A stretch of 64,000 nt of DNA, taken from NCBI GenBank assembly GCA_910577995.1, contig CAJTND010000001.1, forward strand, positions 310,001-374,000, in the 5' to 3' direction. Below are positions 1-12,969 of this stretch, in pieces. The position numbers and the translations under genes were made by a program. How positions within the stretch are numbered: position 1 is the stretch's first letter; each line of letters begins with the position of its first letter. This DNA comes from an uncultured Christensenella sp. (GTDB taxonomy: Bacteria; Bacillota; Clostridia; Christensenellales; Pumilibacteraceae). Below the pieces are notes generated by a model. It was not told the origin of the DNA, did not search any database, and was given only the letters and a program-made list of their open reading frames with translations.

Positions 1-46
1 TTAATAACGGCTCTACCTGTTTTTTTTGCAAAATGTGCCTCCGTAC

Positions 47-73
47 CGTCTTGATCTTCGGCAGATCAAGACG
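47..73. repeat. Perfect 11-bp inverted repeat, 5-nt loop
   Basis: Arms 47-57 and 63-73 are exact reverse complements (core GTCTTGATCT / AGATCAAGAC) around the loop TCGGC. Neither strand has a T-run directly after the stem, so it is not a standard intrinsic terminator. It could be a 3'-UTR hairpin or a protein-binding palindrome. Confidence 0.6.
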
Positions 74-434
74 AAAAATGTATTGTTTATTTTTTCGGAC
101 GCTTGTCCGTAATTGACCGAAACCGCGCTATTGACCACACATAAAAAACGTCATTCCCTCCGCGTCGGACCGCGGCTCGATCAACTGTGCGTCAATAAGT
201 ATTAAAATGACTTGTGCGAACAACTCGCGTCAACATAATGATACCACAACCGAAAAAAAATTACAACCTTTTTCATGCGGTTTTGATATTTTTTTGTTCC
301 GACCGTCGCATCGCCGCATCCGACGGCATAAGACCGCCGCGCCGACGGCGGCACGCATGTCGACACGTTATATCCGCGCATGTTTATATTACATCGCTCA
401 TCGCGACGGTGGGATCGTGCATTTCTTTACAGCG

Positions 435-458
435 AAAAGCGCCGCCTGTCGGCGACGC
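435..458 (-). terminator. Probable intrinsic terminator of the giant surface-protein gene
   Basis: Read on the minus strand, an 8-bp GC-rich stem (GCGTCGCC / GGCGGCGC, one G-U pair, loop GACA) is followed by TTTT. It lies 17 bp after the stop codon of the gene at 475-12942. The T-tract is short, so efficiency may be moderate. Confidence 0.5.
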
Positions 459-474
459 CTTACGCTATATTTTA

Positions 475-3400
475 TCAGAAGTTATCGAAGTCGTCGGGAG
501 CGTTTCCGCCGCCCTGAGCGCCGTTGTTACCGCCTTGGTTGCCGTAGCCTTGACCGCCGTGAGCGTTTTGCGGATCGTAGCCCTGCTGACCGTAGCCCTG
601 CGGATTGTAGCCCTGCGGGTTATAGCCCTGTTGTCCGTAACCCTGTTGGTTATAGCCTTGCGGGTTGTAGCCCTGCGGATTTTGCGGCGGTGCGTTGTTC
701 TGACCGGGGTTGAGGTTGAGAACATTGCTTTGCTGCTGTTGCGGCGCGCCCGAGCCGAGCATAAGTCCGGTAGACATAGTCGGCATCGTGGGCATGGTCG
801 GGGTCGGCGGGATCATGCCGAACGACTGTGCGCCCGCATTGAGCCGCATCATCTGTTCCTCGAGCTCCATTTCGGATATCAGCATCGCCTCGAGCTCCTC
901 GCGCTTGCGCTTGCGGCGTCTCGCAATAAAGACGATGAGCATGATTATGAGCAGAAGCAGTATCAGCGCGCCGACGACGGCTATCCACAATATGGGCTTG
1001 GTCTCGAAGCTGATCATTATCAACTGCCAGAACGACGGCTCGGGCATGTCGAGATTGGTCAGATCGAATACAACGGTATAATTCTCGTCGGTGGTATCGG
1101 CGACAGTGACCGACACGCGCGCCGTGCCGCGGGCGTTGAACGTTATCGAAAGGTTGTCGTTTGCGACTACCTGCAGCTTGACGAGCGACGGAGCTTTGGA
1201 CGACGCGGACACAAAGCGCATCGTGTCGCCCTCGTTGTCGGTGAACATCATTTCGGGCGTGAGATACACGGTGCCGTTTTTGAGGTCGTACTGATCCTCG
1301 CCCGAGTACAGCGTGCAACCGTCCTTAAAGAAGTCGATGAGCCTCGGCTTGGGATTCTCGTTGATGACGACGTTGAATGTGGACTTAAAGGTCTGCGCGC
1401 CGTCGTTGTCCGCTTCGCTCGCAACCTTGAATTCGACGTTGAACGGTATCTTCGTGCCCGTTGTAAGGCGCAAAGCACGGAACTGCCAAACTCCGAGGTC
1501 ATCGCGGCTTATCTTTACGTAATCGACAAACGACGTCGGAACGCTTATTCCCGTAACGGCATAGCCGTCGCCGGGGTTGAACGTCGAGTTATCGCCCGCC
1601 GCGGACGTGCTGACGCCCGACATCGAGGACTGACCCATCGGGTCGTTGTTGCCGTTGTCCTCGACCGTATTGTCGAGGTCGGGTACGAGCTTATCGACGG
1701 TGACCTTGGTCGTCATGCCGCGGAGCGCGACTATCTCGTTGAGCGTACCTATCTCGTTGAAGTTATAGACTATCTTGAACGTTATGTCGAACGACGCCGT
1801 TTTGGATTCGGGATCGTTGATGTCGCCGTCCGCTACGGTGATACGCACGGTCTGCGTGCCGTAGAAGCCCGTAACTGGCGTTATCATACAGCTCAGATTG
1901 TACTCGTCGTCCGGGTTCGGGGATATCGTAACGAGATTATTGCCGTTGTTGGAGGTGGAGTTTGTCGATACGATATCGTCGGACATCAGCGTGTAATAGC
2001 TGACTATACGGAGATAAGTATCGGTCTTGCCAGCCATGTCCACGCCGTCGGTCGGGTTGAGATCGGTGACAAAGTCCTTGATATCGAACGTGTACGGATC
2101 GAGGCTTTCCGTGTTAGACCCGACAAGGTCGATGACGGTATCCTTCTTGTCCTCGATGACAACGGGCGCGGAGTTGACTATGTGCACGCGCAGTGTAAAC
2201 AGAACGCCGTTCCTGAGCGAGCTCGGGTCGCCGCTCCTGTCGATAAGGCGCATGTACGCTATACCTACGACGCCGCGCGTGTACGATTCTGCTTTGACCG
2301 TTATGTTGACAAAGTCCTTGCGTCCGTCCGAATTGGTCAGGCTGAAACGCGGCGTTACTGTCGCGAGCACCTCGTCGGTAAGCGCGCCGTCGGCGGTGGC
2401 GTACACCTTGTGCACGGTCTCGTCCTCGGTGATATACTCGCGCTCGTGCATGCCGCTTCCGCCGACGAGCCTATAAGTATCGGTATCTACGTCAAAGCTC
2501 GTAAAGTCGGGGTCGTTGAGCCAGTGCAACACGGGCAGTTCGAGCGCCAGATGGTCGCGCGTAACGTACACGTCGAGATCGTAAGACTTTTCGTCCTCGC
2601 CGCGCGAGAGCGTGTAGCCTACGCCCGTTCCGGCGTTGATATCCGAACCGAGTTCGGAGGTCTTAACGTCGAAATCGGAGTTTTCTATTATAAGATCGAT
2701 AATTACGTCGGAGCTAAGCCCGCTCTTGTCCGTTCCCGTTATCGCGAGCGATACGGACACCTCGGGCAGATAGTTGCCGTCCTTGTCCTTAGCGTCGATA
2801 CGCCTATTTATAAGCACGCGCAGCGTGTGCGGCTTGAGCACGTATTTTGCTTCGGCTTCGGTGTAGTTATTGATATCGAGCGACTTGGGCGCATCGGACG
2901 TAAGCACCGCTTTATCGGTGTTGTTTACCTCTATCGATATCGCCCTGCCGTTGCTCGACCAATCGAGCGTCGTGCCCTTGAATGCGTTGTCGTAGTCGAA
3001 GTAGTTGGGAGTTACGACGGTGTGCTCGGGATCGATCTTGTCGAGCCTGTCGTTGCCTTTGACTATGACCGAATCATCGGTATCGGAATCGGTAAACAGC
3101 GACTCGTAGGGATGCTCGAGGTCGAAGATGCTGAACATGCGGTAGTCGCCTTTCTTGCCGCGGAATGTCATCGCCGCACTGCCCGTATCGTTGGGAAGCG
3201 GCTTGGAGTCCGCGACCTTGACATAGAACAGCGAGCCCGCAGTTATCGGCTGATCGTTTGCGATGCCGAGAGTGCGGTTGCCCGTCGTCTTTTGCACTTC
3301 GACATAGAACAGGATATCCACCGTGTTGGTCGTGACGGGGCGGAGCGCTATCGACACGCCGTCCGCGCCTATCTCGAAGCGGAAGAACTTCTGTATATAC

Positions 3401-6400
3401 GCGAGCCTGTCGGGCGCGCCGCTCGGCAGTGCGTAAGACATGCCGTTGCTGTACTTGCCCATTACGAGATACTTGTGGATATCCGCTTTGTCGCGGTTTT
3501 CGCTCGTGAGCCCGAATGTATTATTTGTCCTGTCGACCGCGAAATAGCTCGATATGCTCTTTAACGTCTTGGAGTTGTAGACCGAGCGATCGTTGGGATC
3601 GACGTCCATGAACGCGTACACACGCACGTCGTAATCGAGCGAACGCGCCGACGATAGCACGTCGCTGTCGACTATGGGTGCATCCTCGAAGTCCGCGTTT
3701 TGGTCGACCGAGTCGACGACGCCCGCGTATTTGAGGAACTGATAAGTGCTCATCTTGCCGACGTTGTTCTCGTCGACGTCGCCGTTGCCGACGTACTCGT
3801 CGTAGGACTTGACGTATACCGTTTCCGCGGAGGTTATCTCGTTAGTGCCGCGAACGGTGCGCGCGACGGCTTTCTCGTTGGTTATCGAGGAATAGAGCGT
3901 GCTTATGCGTATCGTTATAGGCAAAGCGTTGGCGAAAGTGTTGTTGCCCGAGTCGCGTACGTAGAAAGTCAGTTCGTCCCAGTTGATATCGGGATCGTAG
4001 CGCAGGCACGTTATTCGGAACTCCGTCTTGAACTGCATGTCTGCGATCTCGATACGGTACTTATCGTAAACGAATACATTGTCCTTGCCCGTTTCGCGCG
4101 GTATCTCGATATTGTTGAGGCGGAAGATAGGCGTGCGCCCGTCGCCCGAAACAACGGAGGAATCGTAGAGCCCGATATTGTCGTTGTCGGCGCTGTCGGG
4201 ATCGTAAGCGAGCTTGGGTATGGATACGGTATACGAGCCGTAAGCCTTGACGGACTTTTGAGTGCCCGAGATCGAATCGTTGACCGTAACGGTCTTGCCG
4301 AGCTCGTCGCTCGCACTGCCCGTCGCCGCCTGCATGTACAGCTCAAACACGCCGGGCGTAGAGGTAAACTCGAGCCCGTCGTTATGCGGTCTGCCGTCGT
4401 TTTCCGTTATCGGGCGCGGCAGACTGCTCTCTATCGTGACGTAGACAGTCCATTGCGTCGTCTTTTCGCCGTCGCTGACGGTGAACGTAACGGGCATGCG
4501 CGTGCATACGCTCCGCGCCTCTATCGTAACGTCTATCGGCCATCTGCTGTATGCGGGGCTTTCCGCTTGCGTCTTGCCGTCGAAGTACATCAGATCGCGT
4601 CTTGTATAGCCTATGGCGTCGCCGTAAGTAGCTCTGTCGAAGCTTACGTCCGTTATCCTGAGCGACCATGGAGTATCGTCGGTAGCGAGCGCGAGATAGC
4701 CGAGATCCTGCTTGACCGCGCCGCCCTTGTCGTAATCGTGCAACAGATTGTCTTCGTAATCCTTGTCGGTTATCTTGTCGTAAGCGACAAGTCCCTCGCC
4801 CGCGGACTCTCTGCGCTCGGTACGCGAGCCGATAGTGTCGTTAAAGCTCTTGTAGGAATACGAATACTGCGCCGAACCGCTCCTAAACACCGACCACGGA
4901 GTGGAGAACACAGCAAAGCTGTCGCCGACGCGCATCTTTACGGACGACGTCAAGCCGCTTCGCGTGCGCGGCGTTTGGTTGGTGACGTGCACCTTGATAG
5001 TCAGCTTGCCCGACTTGACCGCTTGGTTGGGATGCTCCGCACCGTAGCTGTCCGCAAAGTCGAGCACAAACTCGAAGTCGTCCTTGGGCGTGCCGTCGGA
5101 TTCGAGCGTGCGCTCGATGACGCGCACCGTCAGATTGTTGCCGACGGGATATCCGTTCTGCATGCTGAGCGATATCTCGACGCCGCCGACCTTCCACTTG
5201 CCGTCTTTCAGCGCGTCGGGCGTAAGCAGATAGTCGCCCGATTCCAACCGCAGATCGTCGTCGGCGGTATTGGTCGTGCCGTATGTCGCAAGAAGATGAT
5301 CGTAGTCGTTCTTCCAGAAAATGCTGTTGTTGTTGGTATACTTTAACAGATCGTTATCGATAACGACGCTGCCGAGATCTATATTGAATCCCGTTTCGCT
5401 GACCGCAAGGTTGAGCGAGATCGTCTTGTCGGTCTTGGACGCGCCCGTAGCCTGCAACTGATCGGAGAGCTTGGGCGCGCAATTTTCCACTCTGACGCGA
5501 ATTTCCAGACACACGTAAGATCCTTCGCCGAAGCCGCCGCCGCAGCTGTCGTACACGAGCACTTTGAGCGGATAGTACGCACCGATTATTGCGCCCGTGT
5601 TGTCCTTGACGGGCACGAGCCCGCGTTCTTTGTATAACGCCTCCGCCGTCTTGCCCGACTGAGCTACCGCCGCGGCGTTTATATATGTGCGGGCTTTGGG
5701 CGTGATCGAGAGCTGCGTGCCGCCGTTGTCGACGCGCACGGAGAAATACTTGCTGTAACCCTCGTCGCCGCTATTCGCAACGCCGTTGTTACTGCCGTAC
5801 TTGCCGCCGTTTGGAGAATACACCCTGTCGCGCGCGGCTATCATGTCCGCTTCCGTACCGCCGCCCGACATCCATGCGTCGTAAGCTGTGTTGTAATCGG
5901 TATAGCCCTTGGCAACATCGTTAATCGCGCCGACCATATTGCCCGAATTGTACGCGATGCCGAAGTAATTGAGCACCGAGTTTTGCGCCGCGGCGTCGCT
6001 CGACGTATTGTCGAACGTTATCGCCCCGCTGCTGCTCGGCGTGTTGGAATACGCGCGCTCCACTGCGCCGCCGTCGCGCCATGACGAGAGCTTTTTGAGC
6101 GAATCGGCATAGAAGTAGCCTACATCGCCGCTGTCTCTGTCGTTATAAGTGATGTACTTGACGCCCTTTTCCCTGTCGGTTTCCGAGGGGACTGAGCGAA
6201 CAAGCTCTATCTTGGATTCGGACGCGCCGCTCACGAGATCGAGCTCTGTGCTGTAACCGCCGTTGCCCGACGTTACCGTCGAGCCGTCAAGCGTTATGGC
6301 GTCGTTGGCGATAGCGAGGTTGAACGTGACGACCGCGGTCTTTTCCTGTCTGTCGGTCTCGTTGTCCGTTTCGTAGTCCACAGACGTGCCGGCAGTACCC

Positions 6401-9400
6401 GCAACGCCCGGAGTTCCGGAGGAATACTGGCACTGCGCGACCTTTATAGATATAGTTAGGTCTTTGGCTTGTGCACGCTTGGAATTGCCGGTGGCGTCTA
6501 CTTTTTTGGCTATGGAAAGTCCGAACTGGTGCTCTCTCAATCCGTTATCGCTTGCATCGGTCGCGTTTTTGAGGTACAGCAGATGTCCGTCGCCTACTGC
6601 GTTCGGATAATTGAGGGAGTTTTCAAAGTAATGATTGACTTTGCCGTCGGCGCTTTCGGTTATTGTCGACAGGCACTGATTGAGATACTTTTGGGTCGCG
6701 CCGCTGCTGTTTTCGTCGTCGTACGGACGAACGGTAACGTACGGATTGTTTACGAGGTTCTGCCCCGACCAAGTGTCTTTGCCGTCACTTATCGTTATAG
6801 CCGAGCTGATAGCAGCGTAATTGTCGTCGCTGTTGCCCAGGTTGTAAGTGCCGTTTACATCGTAAGCGACATAGCTGTTTTCATCGAAGGAAACCTCGCC
6901 TTCGGTTCCGCCCGTTACGCCGTCGTTGACGAACACGAACAGCTTTTTGAGCGCGAAATAGCTCATCGGGACTTTGGTCGGCGAGCTCGGATCGGACGAT
7001 ATATCTATCGTATGCGAATACACGAAAGGCGCTTCGCCGTGCGCGCTGTCATACGATATCGAGCTGTCGCCGTATACGTGACCCGAATTGATGCCGGCAA
7101 ATGTATTGTCGTCGATGTTTTTGCGCATCTTGACGGTCACTTCGTCCGCCGACGTAGGCGCGGCGGCAGAGGTTGATACGGTCTTTGTCGTTTTATTATA
7201 GATTATATATTCTTTGCCCGCGTAGAGATTGCCGTATGGCGTATCCATAGCGCCGTCGTAAGTCGGGACGTACGCCTTTTGCGGATCCGCCGCGTCGGCT
7301 ACCGCATAAGTGCCGTTGTATTTATCGTAATAGTCGTAGGTTATTATACCGGGAGATTTTATATTGAGCTGATACGTGTAGTTGCCGACAAAACCGACGA
7401 CGTCGCAATTATCGGTTATGTTGCCATTGTCGTCCGTCTTGTACGCGCCGCCCTTGCCCGCGGTATCGCCGCCGTACGCCGTCTCGTCGCGCATTTTAGC
7501 GACGAACTGGACGTACTGATTGGATGGGAACGCCTTTCTCGGGCTGATAACTATCGCCCAATCTTTGACTATCCACCTGCCCTCTGCGTCGAAGAACGCC
7601 TCGTGATTATCATTGACGGTGGAATCGGACGCATCGCGAAGTTCCGATGCCGTGTATGTCTTTACTCCGTTGCCGTCGCCGATATCCACAAAGTACGCGA
7701 CGTCATAGCCGTTAAGGAAGCCGTCCGTGCCGTCGAGCGTGCCGTCAGTCCAGGTCTTGTCGATTATGACGGACGCGTTTTTATCGTTGTCGGTATAGAG
7801 CCGAGCGTAAGGAACGAAAGCTTTATAATCGATAACGCCCGTGCCGTCGGGTTCGGCAGTCAGATACTTGTCAACGGTAGAACCGTCGGATTTGTAAGTG
7901 ACGGGAGAAAGCACCGCGCCTTGGAGCTTATCGGTGTCGTTGACGAGTATCTTTATCTGCGACGCGCCGACGTTGTCTTTGGTCATGAGGTGCGTGACGG
8001 CGTTCGCGCTCGATGCAAAGTACCGCGCCGAGGTTATATCGGCTTCGGTAAGCGCGTCGACCGTCCACGCGCCCGTATTGATACCCGTTTGCTTGTCGAA
8101 GCCCGAGCTTTGGTCAAAGTTCATGCTCATAGGCGCATTGAGTATCTGCAAGCGTATCCTCAGCGTGGAATAGTTGCCGTCCACGCCGTCGGTCGCTTGG
8201 AATTTAAGGAATATCTCGCGTACGCACTGTGTCGAGTTGAGCGCGGTGATCCGAATATTGTTCGCGTCGATAACGACGGAAACGTAATTATTGAGGAACG
8301 ACAGTCCGTTATCGTCGGTAGTCAGATCGTCGTTGCCGTCGGCGTACACGTCGAACGAGCCCGCTGCGGAAACGAACATCAGCGACGGATCGCCCTCGTT
8401 GTCGAAAAGTATGCTCGTGTCGAGCAGTGTTTCGGTATTGTAGATAACGACGTTATGTTCGGAATCGCTGTATATCGGCGACGTGGACATCGTGTATACT
8501 TTGTCGGGATCGACAAGGTACGGCGTGCTGTTGACTATGGATATGACTATGCGGATCTTGCCCAAGCCGGAATAGTCGGACGAGCCCGCGCCTGTGCGGT
8601 CGCGCACGTCGAGCGTTATTTCCACCGTCGTGCCCGCGAGCGTGCGCGAGAGCGCCGTTATCGCCAGATAGTCGAGGTCGAATGTTTCGTTGCCGAGCGT
8701 TACACTGCTGCCGAACGCCGCGTCTATATAGCTGTCGTTGACAATGTCCGCAGGCGCAAAGTTGTTGCGCGACGCAGAGGACTCCGACGCATACGGATCG
8801 AACGCGAAACCGTCGAGGTTGGATGCGTCGTCGCTGCGCGCGAAGTAAAGCCTGTCGCCGCCTATGCTCGTTACGGCGCTCGGTGCGGTATCCGCGTCGA
8901 GCGCGAAATTATTGTCGGCGGAGTACGGACCGAAGTCGGACTTGGTGGAAAGCTTGCCGAGCATGGTCTTAAGCTCGTCGATATACGTTTGCGAGCCGTA
9001 ATCGGCGTTACCGCCCGCGGTGTTCTTAGACGTGGCTATCGCACGCACGTCGCGCGACGCTACGCCTTTATTGGCATCGCGGGTGTTCTCCGTGACGCTC
9101 GGATCGTAGACGAAGCCGTTTGCGTTGCGCTTGCCGGAAAGTCCGTTGAGCGTAAAGCCCTTGCTCGGGTACGTTACGCCCGCGCCGAGCATATTCGCAT
9201 CGGCGAGCAGGTCGTACGGCGTGATGAACACCGTCGAATACAGCGGTATTTCGTAACGCACCGTCGGGATATCTCCACTGCCCGAAGGCGCGGTATAACT
9301 CGCTTTGGCGTTGACGCCGCGGTCGTCTCTTATATCAAGCTCCGCGACCTTGATCGCGTCGGGATCGGCATTGGGATCTGTCGTGCCCGAAGTGATAGCG

Positions 9401-12400
9401 GTCGGCGTGTCGTTTTCCGTTTTGACGGCTATATATGCGGTCGCTTCATCGCCTTCGCAGTCTCTTACCGGCACTTCCGCATACAAGAACCTGTTATGAG
9501 TCCAGTTATTGAGCGTTATTTTATAGCCGAGCGTTATGACGAAATCGGCATAACCGTCGCTGTCCGCGTCGAACAAGATATAGTTCGTGGGGTCGAGCCG
9601 TCCGCCGAAGTATGACACAGGTACGAAGATCGGGATATCGACAACGGTAAAGTACTCGCCGTTCTCATTGCCCTCGACGCTGTTCTGCACGTATTCCGCA
9701 AACGCGGAAAACTCGATAAAGTCGTTTAGGAACGCGCCCGCGCCCTGTGCCGTCGTGCCGTTGAGCATATCCGCATAATAATAGTTATCGGCGTCGCTCG
9801 CAAGCGGTTGGAGATCGGTATCGGTCAGTACGATAGTTCCCGACGAAGGCAGACCGATCGATATGTTGCCCGACGCGTCGACCGAGAGCGACGTTCCCTC
9901 GGCATAGTAGCCGAGCGCTTTGGTAGTGCCGTCAACGGTGATGCCCATCGGCGCGAAGTAGTACGACTTGTCAGGCGACGCCGCGCCCTGTGCCGTCGGC
10001 ATTTTAGACGCGCCGACCTGACCGCGTTCGATATTGGTCTCCGTCGGCTTGCTGTTATTTACTTTGACGGCGAGCGGTAGCCATATTCCCCTGTCGTTGA
10101 CATCGTTATGATCCTGGATATTTACCAATATGTAGAAGTCGCCCGCGTTTTCGGCTATGCCGTCGGTGCAGTTGCCGGCGGCTATGTCTGCGGCGGTGCT
10201 ACCCGATACCAATGCCGGGAAATATCCGCGCAGCTCGTGGTACATCGAGTACGTTGCGCGAAGTCCGGTCAGGTTGAGCGTCGTGCCGTTGAAGTCGTAG
10301 CGCAGGAACGCGCTTTTCGCGCCCTCGGTGTCTGAACTGCGGCAGATGTACCAATCGGAAAAGCCCGTAGCGTAAGTGCCCGTTTGCGTCGCGAGCATGC
10401 CGCTGCCGAGCGCGTCGGTAAGTATGCTCTTATCTGGATAGTTGGGCGTAAGCGAGACCGTGCCGTTGCCGTTATCCGCGATGTTGGGTCTTAGCAGGTT
10501 ATAATACGATCTACCGTCGGCGGCGATAGTCGGTATCACCTCGCCGTACTGGTTGAGCATGACGAACTCGGCGGTCGGCACGACCACATTGAGTATACGG
10601 TGCGTCGTGGAGTCGATTGTGCCGTCGTCGGTATCGAGCACGAACTGATCGAGCTCTATGCCAGTTTCGACGAGCGTATCGAGCTCAAACACCTTGCTCG
10701 GGTCTTTGAGCACGGGACGCGTGTTGTCGACCTTGAACACTATATCGAGGTTTATTGCGCTCGCATACGGCAACTGATAGTTCGCGCCGCGCGACGACGA
10801 TTTTTCCACGACATAGAGCTTGACGGAGAAAACCTGATAATCGGCGTTGGCATTGACGCCGACAAGCGTTATTCCGTCGGCAAAGGCATTGGGGATCTGC
10901 GAGCCGTTGGCTAGGTACGCCGTAGCCGCCGTGCCGTCGTCGAGCTCTTTCACCTTGAACAGACGCGTTGCATCCGTCGGGCGTATCGCGCTCGTGTCGT
11001 TGAGCGATATTATCACCCTGTCGAAATCGGAAAGCCCCGTCACGAGATCGGATGCTTTAATATGCACGGCAACGCCCGCGTCGTCCGCAGGGTCGGAAGA
11101 CAGCCGCAGCGGCTTGGCAAGATATGCGGTGTACCTGTCCGCGCCGTTGGGGTTGTATATATTGTTAAGCGTCGCCGTGTCGGGCGTCGCGCCGTTAACC
11201 GAGTTGCCGAGATATATATTATTGAACAGATTGGCGTTCGCGCCGCTGTCATCGTCGGCATTCAGCTCGCCCGCCGTCGCCGTCGGCGCAGTTTCCGTTA
11301 CATTTATGGTAAAAGGTATCGCCGCACAGCCTCGAGCCGCCGGCGACGTTTCAAATCCGAAGCTGTCGCGGATCTTGGCGTATAGTCGCAGTTTACCGTC
11401 CGCCGGCATACTGTCCACACCGGCGCGCGGATACTTGAGTATTTTGTTTATTGTGATGGTAGATTTATCGACTGCCGATAGTTCCACATAATCCGTTGCC
11501 TGTTTAGTGCACGCCGCATCGCAATACAGCTTGAAACCTGCCAAATCGACTGCATCATAATTGCTCGTATTACCGTTTGAAAAGTAAACGGCGGTACCTT
11601 CGGGATCTTTTGCAACGGAAGATGCCGTTATAGTTAAATCCTTATTTGTGCCGCGGGACGAAGAACCTACTTCTATACCGTTAGAAGAAGTACTAAGTGA
11701 TTGCGGTTCTCCGTTAAAATTAAGCACGGTTATTTTAGCGAAACCGTTACCGACTTGCCCCTTTATCGTACCGCTACCAGTCGGATTGGGTATAGCTGAT
11801 GCATAAGCAGTATATAGTACTGTTCTGCCAAGCGGATTTTGATTGCTTGAGCCGCCGGCAATCATTGCACCGGCACTCAAACGCGAGTCTGTTCCTATAT
11901 GACCGGAACCGCCGCCGCCGCCTTGTATATAACCGCCGCTTCCGCCGTACCAACCGCCGCCGCCGGCACCGGAACCGTTACCCCAGCTACCACCTTGTCC
12001 GCCTTGACCGAAGCCTCCGGCTGTAACCAAGATATTATCGCTTGAATAAATCAAATTTGTATCAACGGTCCCGCCGGCAGTTTGCGTACCGCCACGTCCA
12101 TAAGTATAGGCCGTATATGTTCCATAATTAGCATCGTCTTGACCGCTGATTCCGCCGCCGCAACCCTTAAATTTATTCTGTTCGTTTGAATCATGGCCAT
12201 AGCCGCCGCCGCCGGCAACAAGCAAAACAGAATTCTTGTTACCGCTTAAAGATGAAAGGATTCCGGGAGCGGTTGCAACATGGGTCGCTCCGCCCCCGCC
12301 GCCGCCGGTTTGACCTGAAGGTATAGATCCGCCGCCGCCCAAAACATTACCGCCGCCGTTGTATCCGCCGCCGCCATAAGAAAATCCCTGTGCCAAGTTG

Positions 12401-12942
12401 CGCAGAGCACTGTTTTCACCTTGTCCGCCAACAGCGATATAGATCGTAGACGCCACATCTGTTACAGTAAATTTTGCTGTAGTATAACCGCCGTAACCGG
12501 CAAATATCGATCCTCCACGACCGCCGCCGCCCTGAGCGCCCCATAATTCTAACTTATATTCGCCCTTAGGTAAAGTTACTGTATAGTCTCCGTTTGTCCA
12601 TGGCCAAAAACCGTTGTTATTAGATGCCCCGGACGGTCCGCTTGCCACACCTTGAGCAATAAATTGAAAATTAATTATATCGCCTTTTTTAACAGTTCCG
12701 TCTTGTATCGAAGTAGATAAATTAACCGTTCTGCCCCACTTAGTCTTGGCGTCGAATGTAGTTACTGCGGACGTCTCCACGCCGCCGTTGTCCACTTCGT
12801 CCGAGGGGGAACGCTTCGACGGGCTAAGACACAGGATACCCGTCACGACGAGCGCCACCGCGACTATTATGCTTATTCCCAACAGCATCAGCTTGCGCAG
12901 CTTGCTTGCTCCTGCCGTATTCACGTTGTGTTTTTTCTTCAT
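475..12942 (-). CDS. Giant membrane-anchored surface protein: Gly-rich domain, Ig/cadherin-like repeats, cytoplasmic GYxxQ tail
   Basis: The 4155-residue product has a hydrophobic N-terminal segment (about 17-39) after a Lys-rich start, so it is a signal anchor or uncleaved signal. A glycine-rich domain follows (about 125-410, e.g. [14 protein letters not shown]). The long ectodomain is rich in Asp, Asn, Thr and Ser and built from about 100-250-residue beta-type repeats, many ending in V-x-V/I-x-N-x-x-P junctions, as in cadherin/Ig-like adhesins. A second transmembrane helix (about 3983-4006) is followed by RRRKRKR and a roughly 148-residue cytoplasmic tail with seven tandem pentapeptides of the type [10 protein letters not shown]. 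There is no LPxTG motif. The start is supported by AGGAG about 7 nt upstream and a TTGACA-17-TAACAT promoter. A role as adhesin or cell-envelope scaffold is inferred. Codons for residues about 62-502 are AT-richer than the rest. Confidence 0.85.
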   Translation of the reverse strand: MKKKHNVNTAGASKLRKLMLLGISIIVAVALVVTGILCLSPSKRSPSDEVDNGGVETSAVTTFDAKTKWGRTVNLSTSIQDGTVKKGDIINFQFIAQGVASGPSGASNNNGFWPWTNGDYTVTLPKGEYKLELWGAQGGGGRGGSIFAGYGGYTTAKFTVTDVASTIYIAVGGQGENSALRNLAQGFSYGGGGYNGGGNVLGGGGSIPSGQTGGGGGGATHVATAPGILSSLSGNKNSVLLVAGGGGYGHDSNEQNKFKGCGGGISGQDDANYGTYTAYTYGRGGTQTAGGTVDTNLIYSSDNILVTAGGFGQGGQGGSWGNGSGAGGGGWYGGSGGYIQGGGGGSGHIGTDSRLSAGAMIAGGSSNQNPLGRTVLYTAYASAIPNPTGSGTIKGQVGNGFAKITVLNFNGEPQSLSTSSNGIEVGSSSRGTNKDLTITASSVAKDPEGTAVYFSNGNTSNYDAVDLAGFKLYCDAACTKQATDYVELSAVDKSTITINKILKYPRAGVDSMPADGKLRLYAKIRDSFGFETSPAARGCAAIPFTINVTETAPTATAGELNADDDSGANANLFNNIYLGNSVNGATPDTATLNNIYNPNGADRYTAYLAKPLRLSSDPADDAGVAVHIKASDLVTGLSDFDRVIISLNDTSAIRPTDATRLFKVKELDDGTAATAYLANGSQIPNAFADGITLVGVNANADYQVFSVKLYVVEKSSSRGANYQLPYASAINLDIVFKVDNTRPVLKDPSKVFELDTLVETGIELDQFVLDTDDGTIDSTTHRILNVVVPTAEFVMLNQYGEVIPTIAADGRSYYNLLRPNIADNGNGTVSLTPNYPDKSILTDALGSGMLATQTGTYATGFSDWYICRSSDTEGAKSAFLRYDFNGTTLNLTGLRATYSMYHELRGYFPALVSGSTAADIAAGNCTDGIAENAGDFYILVNIQDHNDVNDRGIWLPLAVKVNNSKPTETNIERGQVGASKMPTAQGAASPDKSYYFAPMGITVDGTTKALGYYAEGTSLSVDASGNISIGLPSSGTIVLTDTDLQPLASDADNYYYADMLNGTTAQGAGAFLNDFIEFSAFAEYVQNSVEGNENGEYFTVVDIPIFVPVSYFGGRLDPTNYILFDADSDGYADFVITLGYKITLNNWTHNRFLYAEVPVRDCEGDEATAYIAVKTENDTPTAITSGTTDPNADPDAIKVAELDIRDDRGVNAKASYTAPSGSGDIPTVRYEIPLYSTVFITPYDLLADANMLGAGVTYPSKGFTLNGLSGKRNANGFVYDPSVTENTRDANKGVASRDVRAIATSKNTAGGNADYGSQTYIDELKTMLGKLSTKSDFGPYSADNNFALDADTAPSAVTSIGGDRLYFARSDDASNLDGFAFDPYASESSASRNNFAPADIVNDSYIDAAFGSSVTLGNETFDLDYLAITALSRTLAGTTVEITLDVRDRTGAGSSDYSGLGKIRIVISIVNSTPYLVDPDKVYTMSTSPIYSDSEHNVVIYNTETLLDTSILFDNEGDPSLMFVSAAGSFDVYADGNDDLTTDDNGLSFLNNYVSVVIDANNIRITALNSTQCVREIFLKFQATDGVDGNYSTLRIRLQILNAPMSMNFDQSSGFDKQTGINTGAWTVDALTEADITSARYFASSANAVTHLMTKDNVGASQIKILVNDTDKLQGAVLSPVTYKSDGSTVDKYLTAEPDGTGVIDYKAFVPYARLYTDNDKNASVIIDKTWTDGTLDGTDGFLNGYDVAYFVDIGDGNGVKTYTASELRDASDSTVNDNHEAFFDAEGRWIVKDWAIVISPRKAFPSNQYVQFVAKMRDETAYGGDTAGKGGAYKTDDNGNITDNCDVVGFVGNYTYQLNIKSPGIITYDYYDKYNGTYAVADAADPQKAYVPTYDGAMDTPYGNLYAGKEYIIYNKTTKTVSTSAAAPTSADEVTVKMRKNIDDNTFAGINSGHVYGDSSISYDSAHGEAPFVYSHTIDISSDPSSPTKVPMSYFALKKLFVFVNDGVTGGTEGEVSFDENSYVAYDVNGTYNLGNSDDNYAAISSAITISDGKDTWSGQNLVNNPYVTVRPYDDENSSGATQKYLNQCLSTITESADGKVNHYFENSLNYPNAVGDGHLLYLKNATDASDNGLREHQFGLSIAKKVDATGNSKRAQAKDLTISIKVAQCQYSSGTPGVAGTAGTSVDYETDNETDRQEKTAVVTFNLAIANDAITLDGSTVTSGNGGYSTELDLVSGASESKIELVRSVPSETDREKGVKYITYNDRDSGDVGYFYADSLKKLSSWRDGGAVERAYSNTPSSSGAITFDNTSSDAAAQNSVLNYFGIAYNSGNMVGAINDVAKGYTDYNTAYDAWMSGGGTEADMIAARDRVYSPNGGKYGSNNGVANSGDEGYSKYFSVRVDNGGTQLSITPKARTYINAAAVAQSGKTAEALYKERGLVPVKDNTGAIIGAYYPLKVLVYDSCGGGFGEGSYVCLEIRVRVENCAPKLSDQLQATGASKTDKTISLNLAVSETGFNIDLGSVVIDNDLLKYTNNNSIFWKNDYDHLLATYGTTNTADDDLRLESGDYLLTPDALKDGKWKVGGVEISLSMQNGYPVGNNLTVRVIERTLESDGTPKDDFEFVLDFADSYGAEHPNQAVKSGKLTIKVHVTNQTPRTRSGLTSSVKMRVGDSFAVFSTPWSVFRSGSAQYSYSYKSFNDTIGSRTERRESAGEGLVAYDKITDKDYEDNLLHDYDKGGAVKQDLGYLALATDDTPWSLRITDVSFDRATYGDAIGYTRRDLMYFDGKTQAESPAYSRWPIDVTIEARSVCTRMPVTFTVSDGEKTTQWTVYVTIESSLPRPITENDGRPHNDGLEFTSTPGVFELYMQAATGSASDELGKTVTVNDSISGTQKSVKAYGSYTVSIPKLAYDPDSADNDNIGLYDSSVVSGDGRTPIFRLNNIEIPRETGKDNVFVYDKYRIEIADMQFKTEFRITCLRYDPDINWDELTFYVRDSGNNTFANALPITIRISTLYSSITNEKAVARTVRGTNEITSAETVYVKSYDEYVGNGDVDENNVGKMSTYQFLKYAGVVDSVDQNADFEDAPIVDSDVLSSARSLDYDVRVYAFMDVDPNDRSVYNSKTLKSISSYFAVDRTNNTFGLTSENRDKADIHKYLVMGKYSNGMSYALPSGAPDRLAYIQKFFRFEIGADGVSIALRPVTTNTVDILFYVEVQKTTGNRTLGIANDQPITAGSLFYVKVADSKPLPNDTGSAAMTFRGKKGDYRMFSIFDLEHPYESLFTDSDTDDSVIVKGNDRLDKIDPEHTVVTPNYFDYDNAFKGTTLDWSSNGRAISIEVNNTDKAVLTSDAPKSLDINNYTEAEAKYVLKPHTLRVLINRRIDAKDKDGNYLPEVSVSLAITGTDKSGLSSDVIIDLIIENSDFDVKTSELGSDINAGTGVGYTLSRGEDEKSYDLDVYVTRDHLALELPVLHWLNDPDFTSFDVDTDTYRLVGGSGMHEREYITEDETVHKVYATADGALTDEVLATVTPRFSLTNSDGRKDFVNITVKAESYTRGVVGIAYMRLIDRSGDPSSLRNGVLFTLRVHIVNSAPVVIEDKKDTVIDLVGSNTESLDPYTFDIKDFVTDLNPTDGVDMAGKTDTYLRIVSYYTLMSDDIVSTNSTSNNGNNLVTISPNPDDEYNLSCMITPVTGFYGTQTVRITVADGDINDPESKTASFDITFKIVYNFNEIGTLNEIVALRGMTTKVTVDKLVPDLDNTVEDNGNNDPMGQSSMSGVSTSAAGDNSTFNPGDGYAVTGISVPTSFVDYVKISRDDLGVWQFRALRLTTGTKIPFNVEFKVASEADNDGAQTFKSTFNVVINENPKPRLIDFFKDGCTLYSGEDQYDLKNGTVYLTPEMMFTDNEGDTMRFVSASSKAPSLVKLQVVANDNLSITFNARGTARVSVTVADTTDENYTVVFDLTNLDMPEPSFWQLIMISFETKPILWIAVVGALILLLLIIMLIVFIARRRKRKREELEAMLISEMELEEQMMRLNAGAQSFGMIPPTPTMPTMPTMSTGLMLGSGAPQQQQSNVLNLNPGQNNAPPQNPQGYNPQGYNQQGYGQQGYNPQGYNPQGYGQQGYDPQNAHGGQGYGNQGGNNGAQGGGNAPDDFDNF
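567..682 (-). repeat. 15-bp tandem repeat encoding QGY pentapeptides
   Basis: Seven consecutive 15-bp units encode x-P/Q-Q-G-Y in the cytoplasmic tail of the giant protein. Units differ mainly in the first codon (Asn, Gly, Asp) and in Pro/Gln choice. Such an array can change copy number by slippage. It has no spacers and is not a CRISPR array. Confidence 0.8.
11435..12755 (-). other. AT-rich segment inside the giant gene (Gly-rich N-terminal region)
   Basis: Across these bases the reading frame stays open, but base composition drops clearly below that of the flanking parts of the same gene. TTA, ATA, GAA and AAT codons become common, while both sides use GC-ending codons. It corresponds to residues about 62-502, including the glycine-rich domain. 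Boundaries are by eye, uncertain by some 50 bp. This suggests a separately acquired domain. Confidence 0.6.
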
Positions 12943-12969
12943 ACCCGACTCCTCTTGCCTCTCGGATTC

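Larger units (their letters stand above)
1..474. other. Non-coding left flank downstream of the giant surface-protein gene
   Basis: I see no convincing gene in this stretch. Open frames crossing it run into the antisense of the giant gene and have no ribosome binding site or recognisable protein. It holds a perfect 11-bp hairpin (47-73), an uncharacterised GC-rich stem (334-351) and the likely terminator of the giant gene (435-458). A gene ending just left of the window cannot be excluded. Confidence 0.5.

Noticed and set aside
1..20. Copy of the 44911-44953 repeat at the left edge (both contain AACGGCTC)
   Set aside because: Only 8 bases match and the hairpin arms are not shared; chance level.
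567..682. CRISPR-like or minisatellite DNA array
   Set aside because: Units are contiguous 15-mers in frame without spacers; explained by the pentapeptide repeat.
214..3564. A very long open frame on the plus strand opposite the giant gene
   Set aside because: It mirrors the codon pattern of the minus-strand gene (Arg/Val/Tyr-rich, no domain, no ribosome site). It is an antisense by-product of GC-biased codons.
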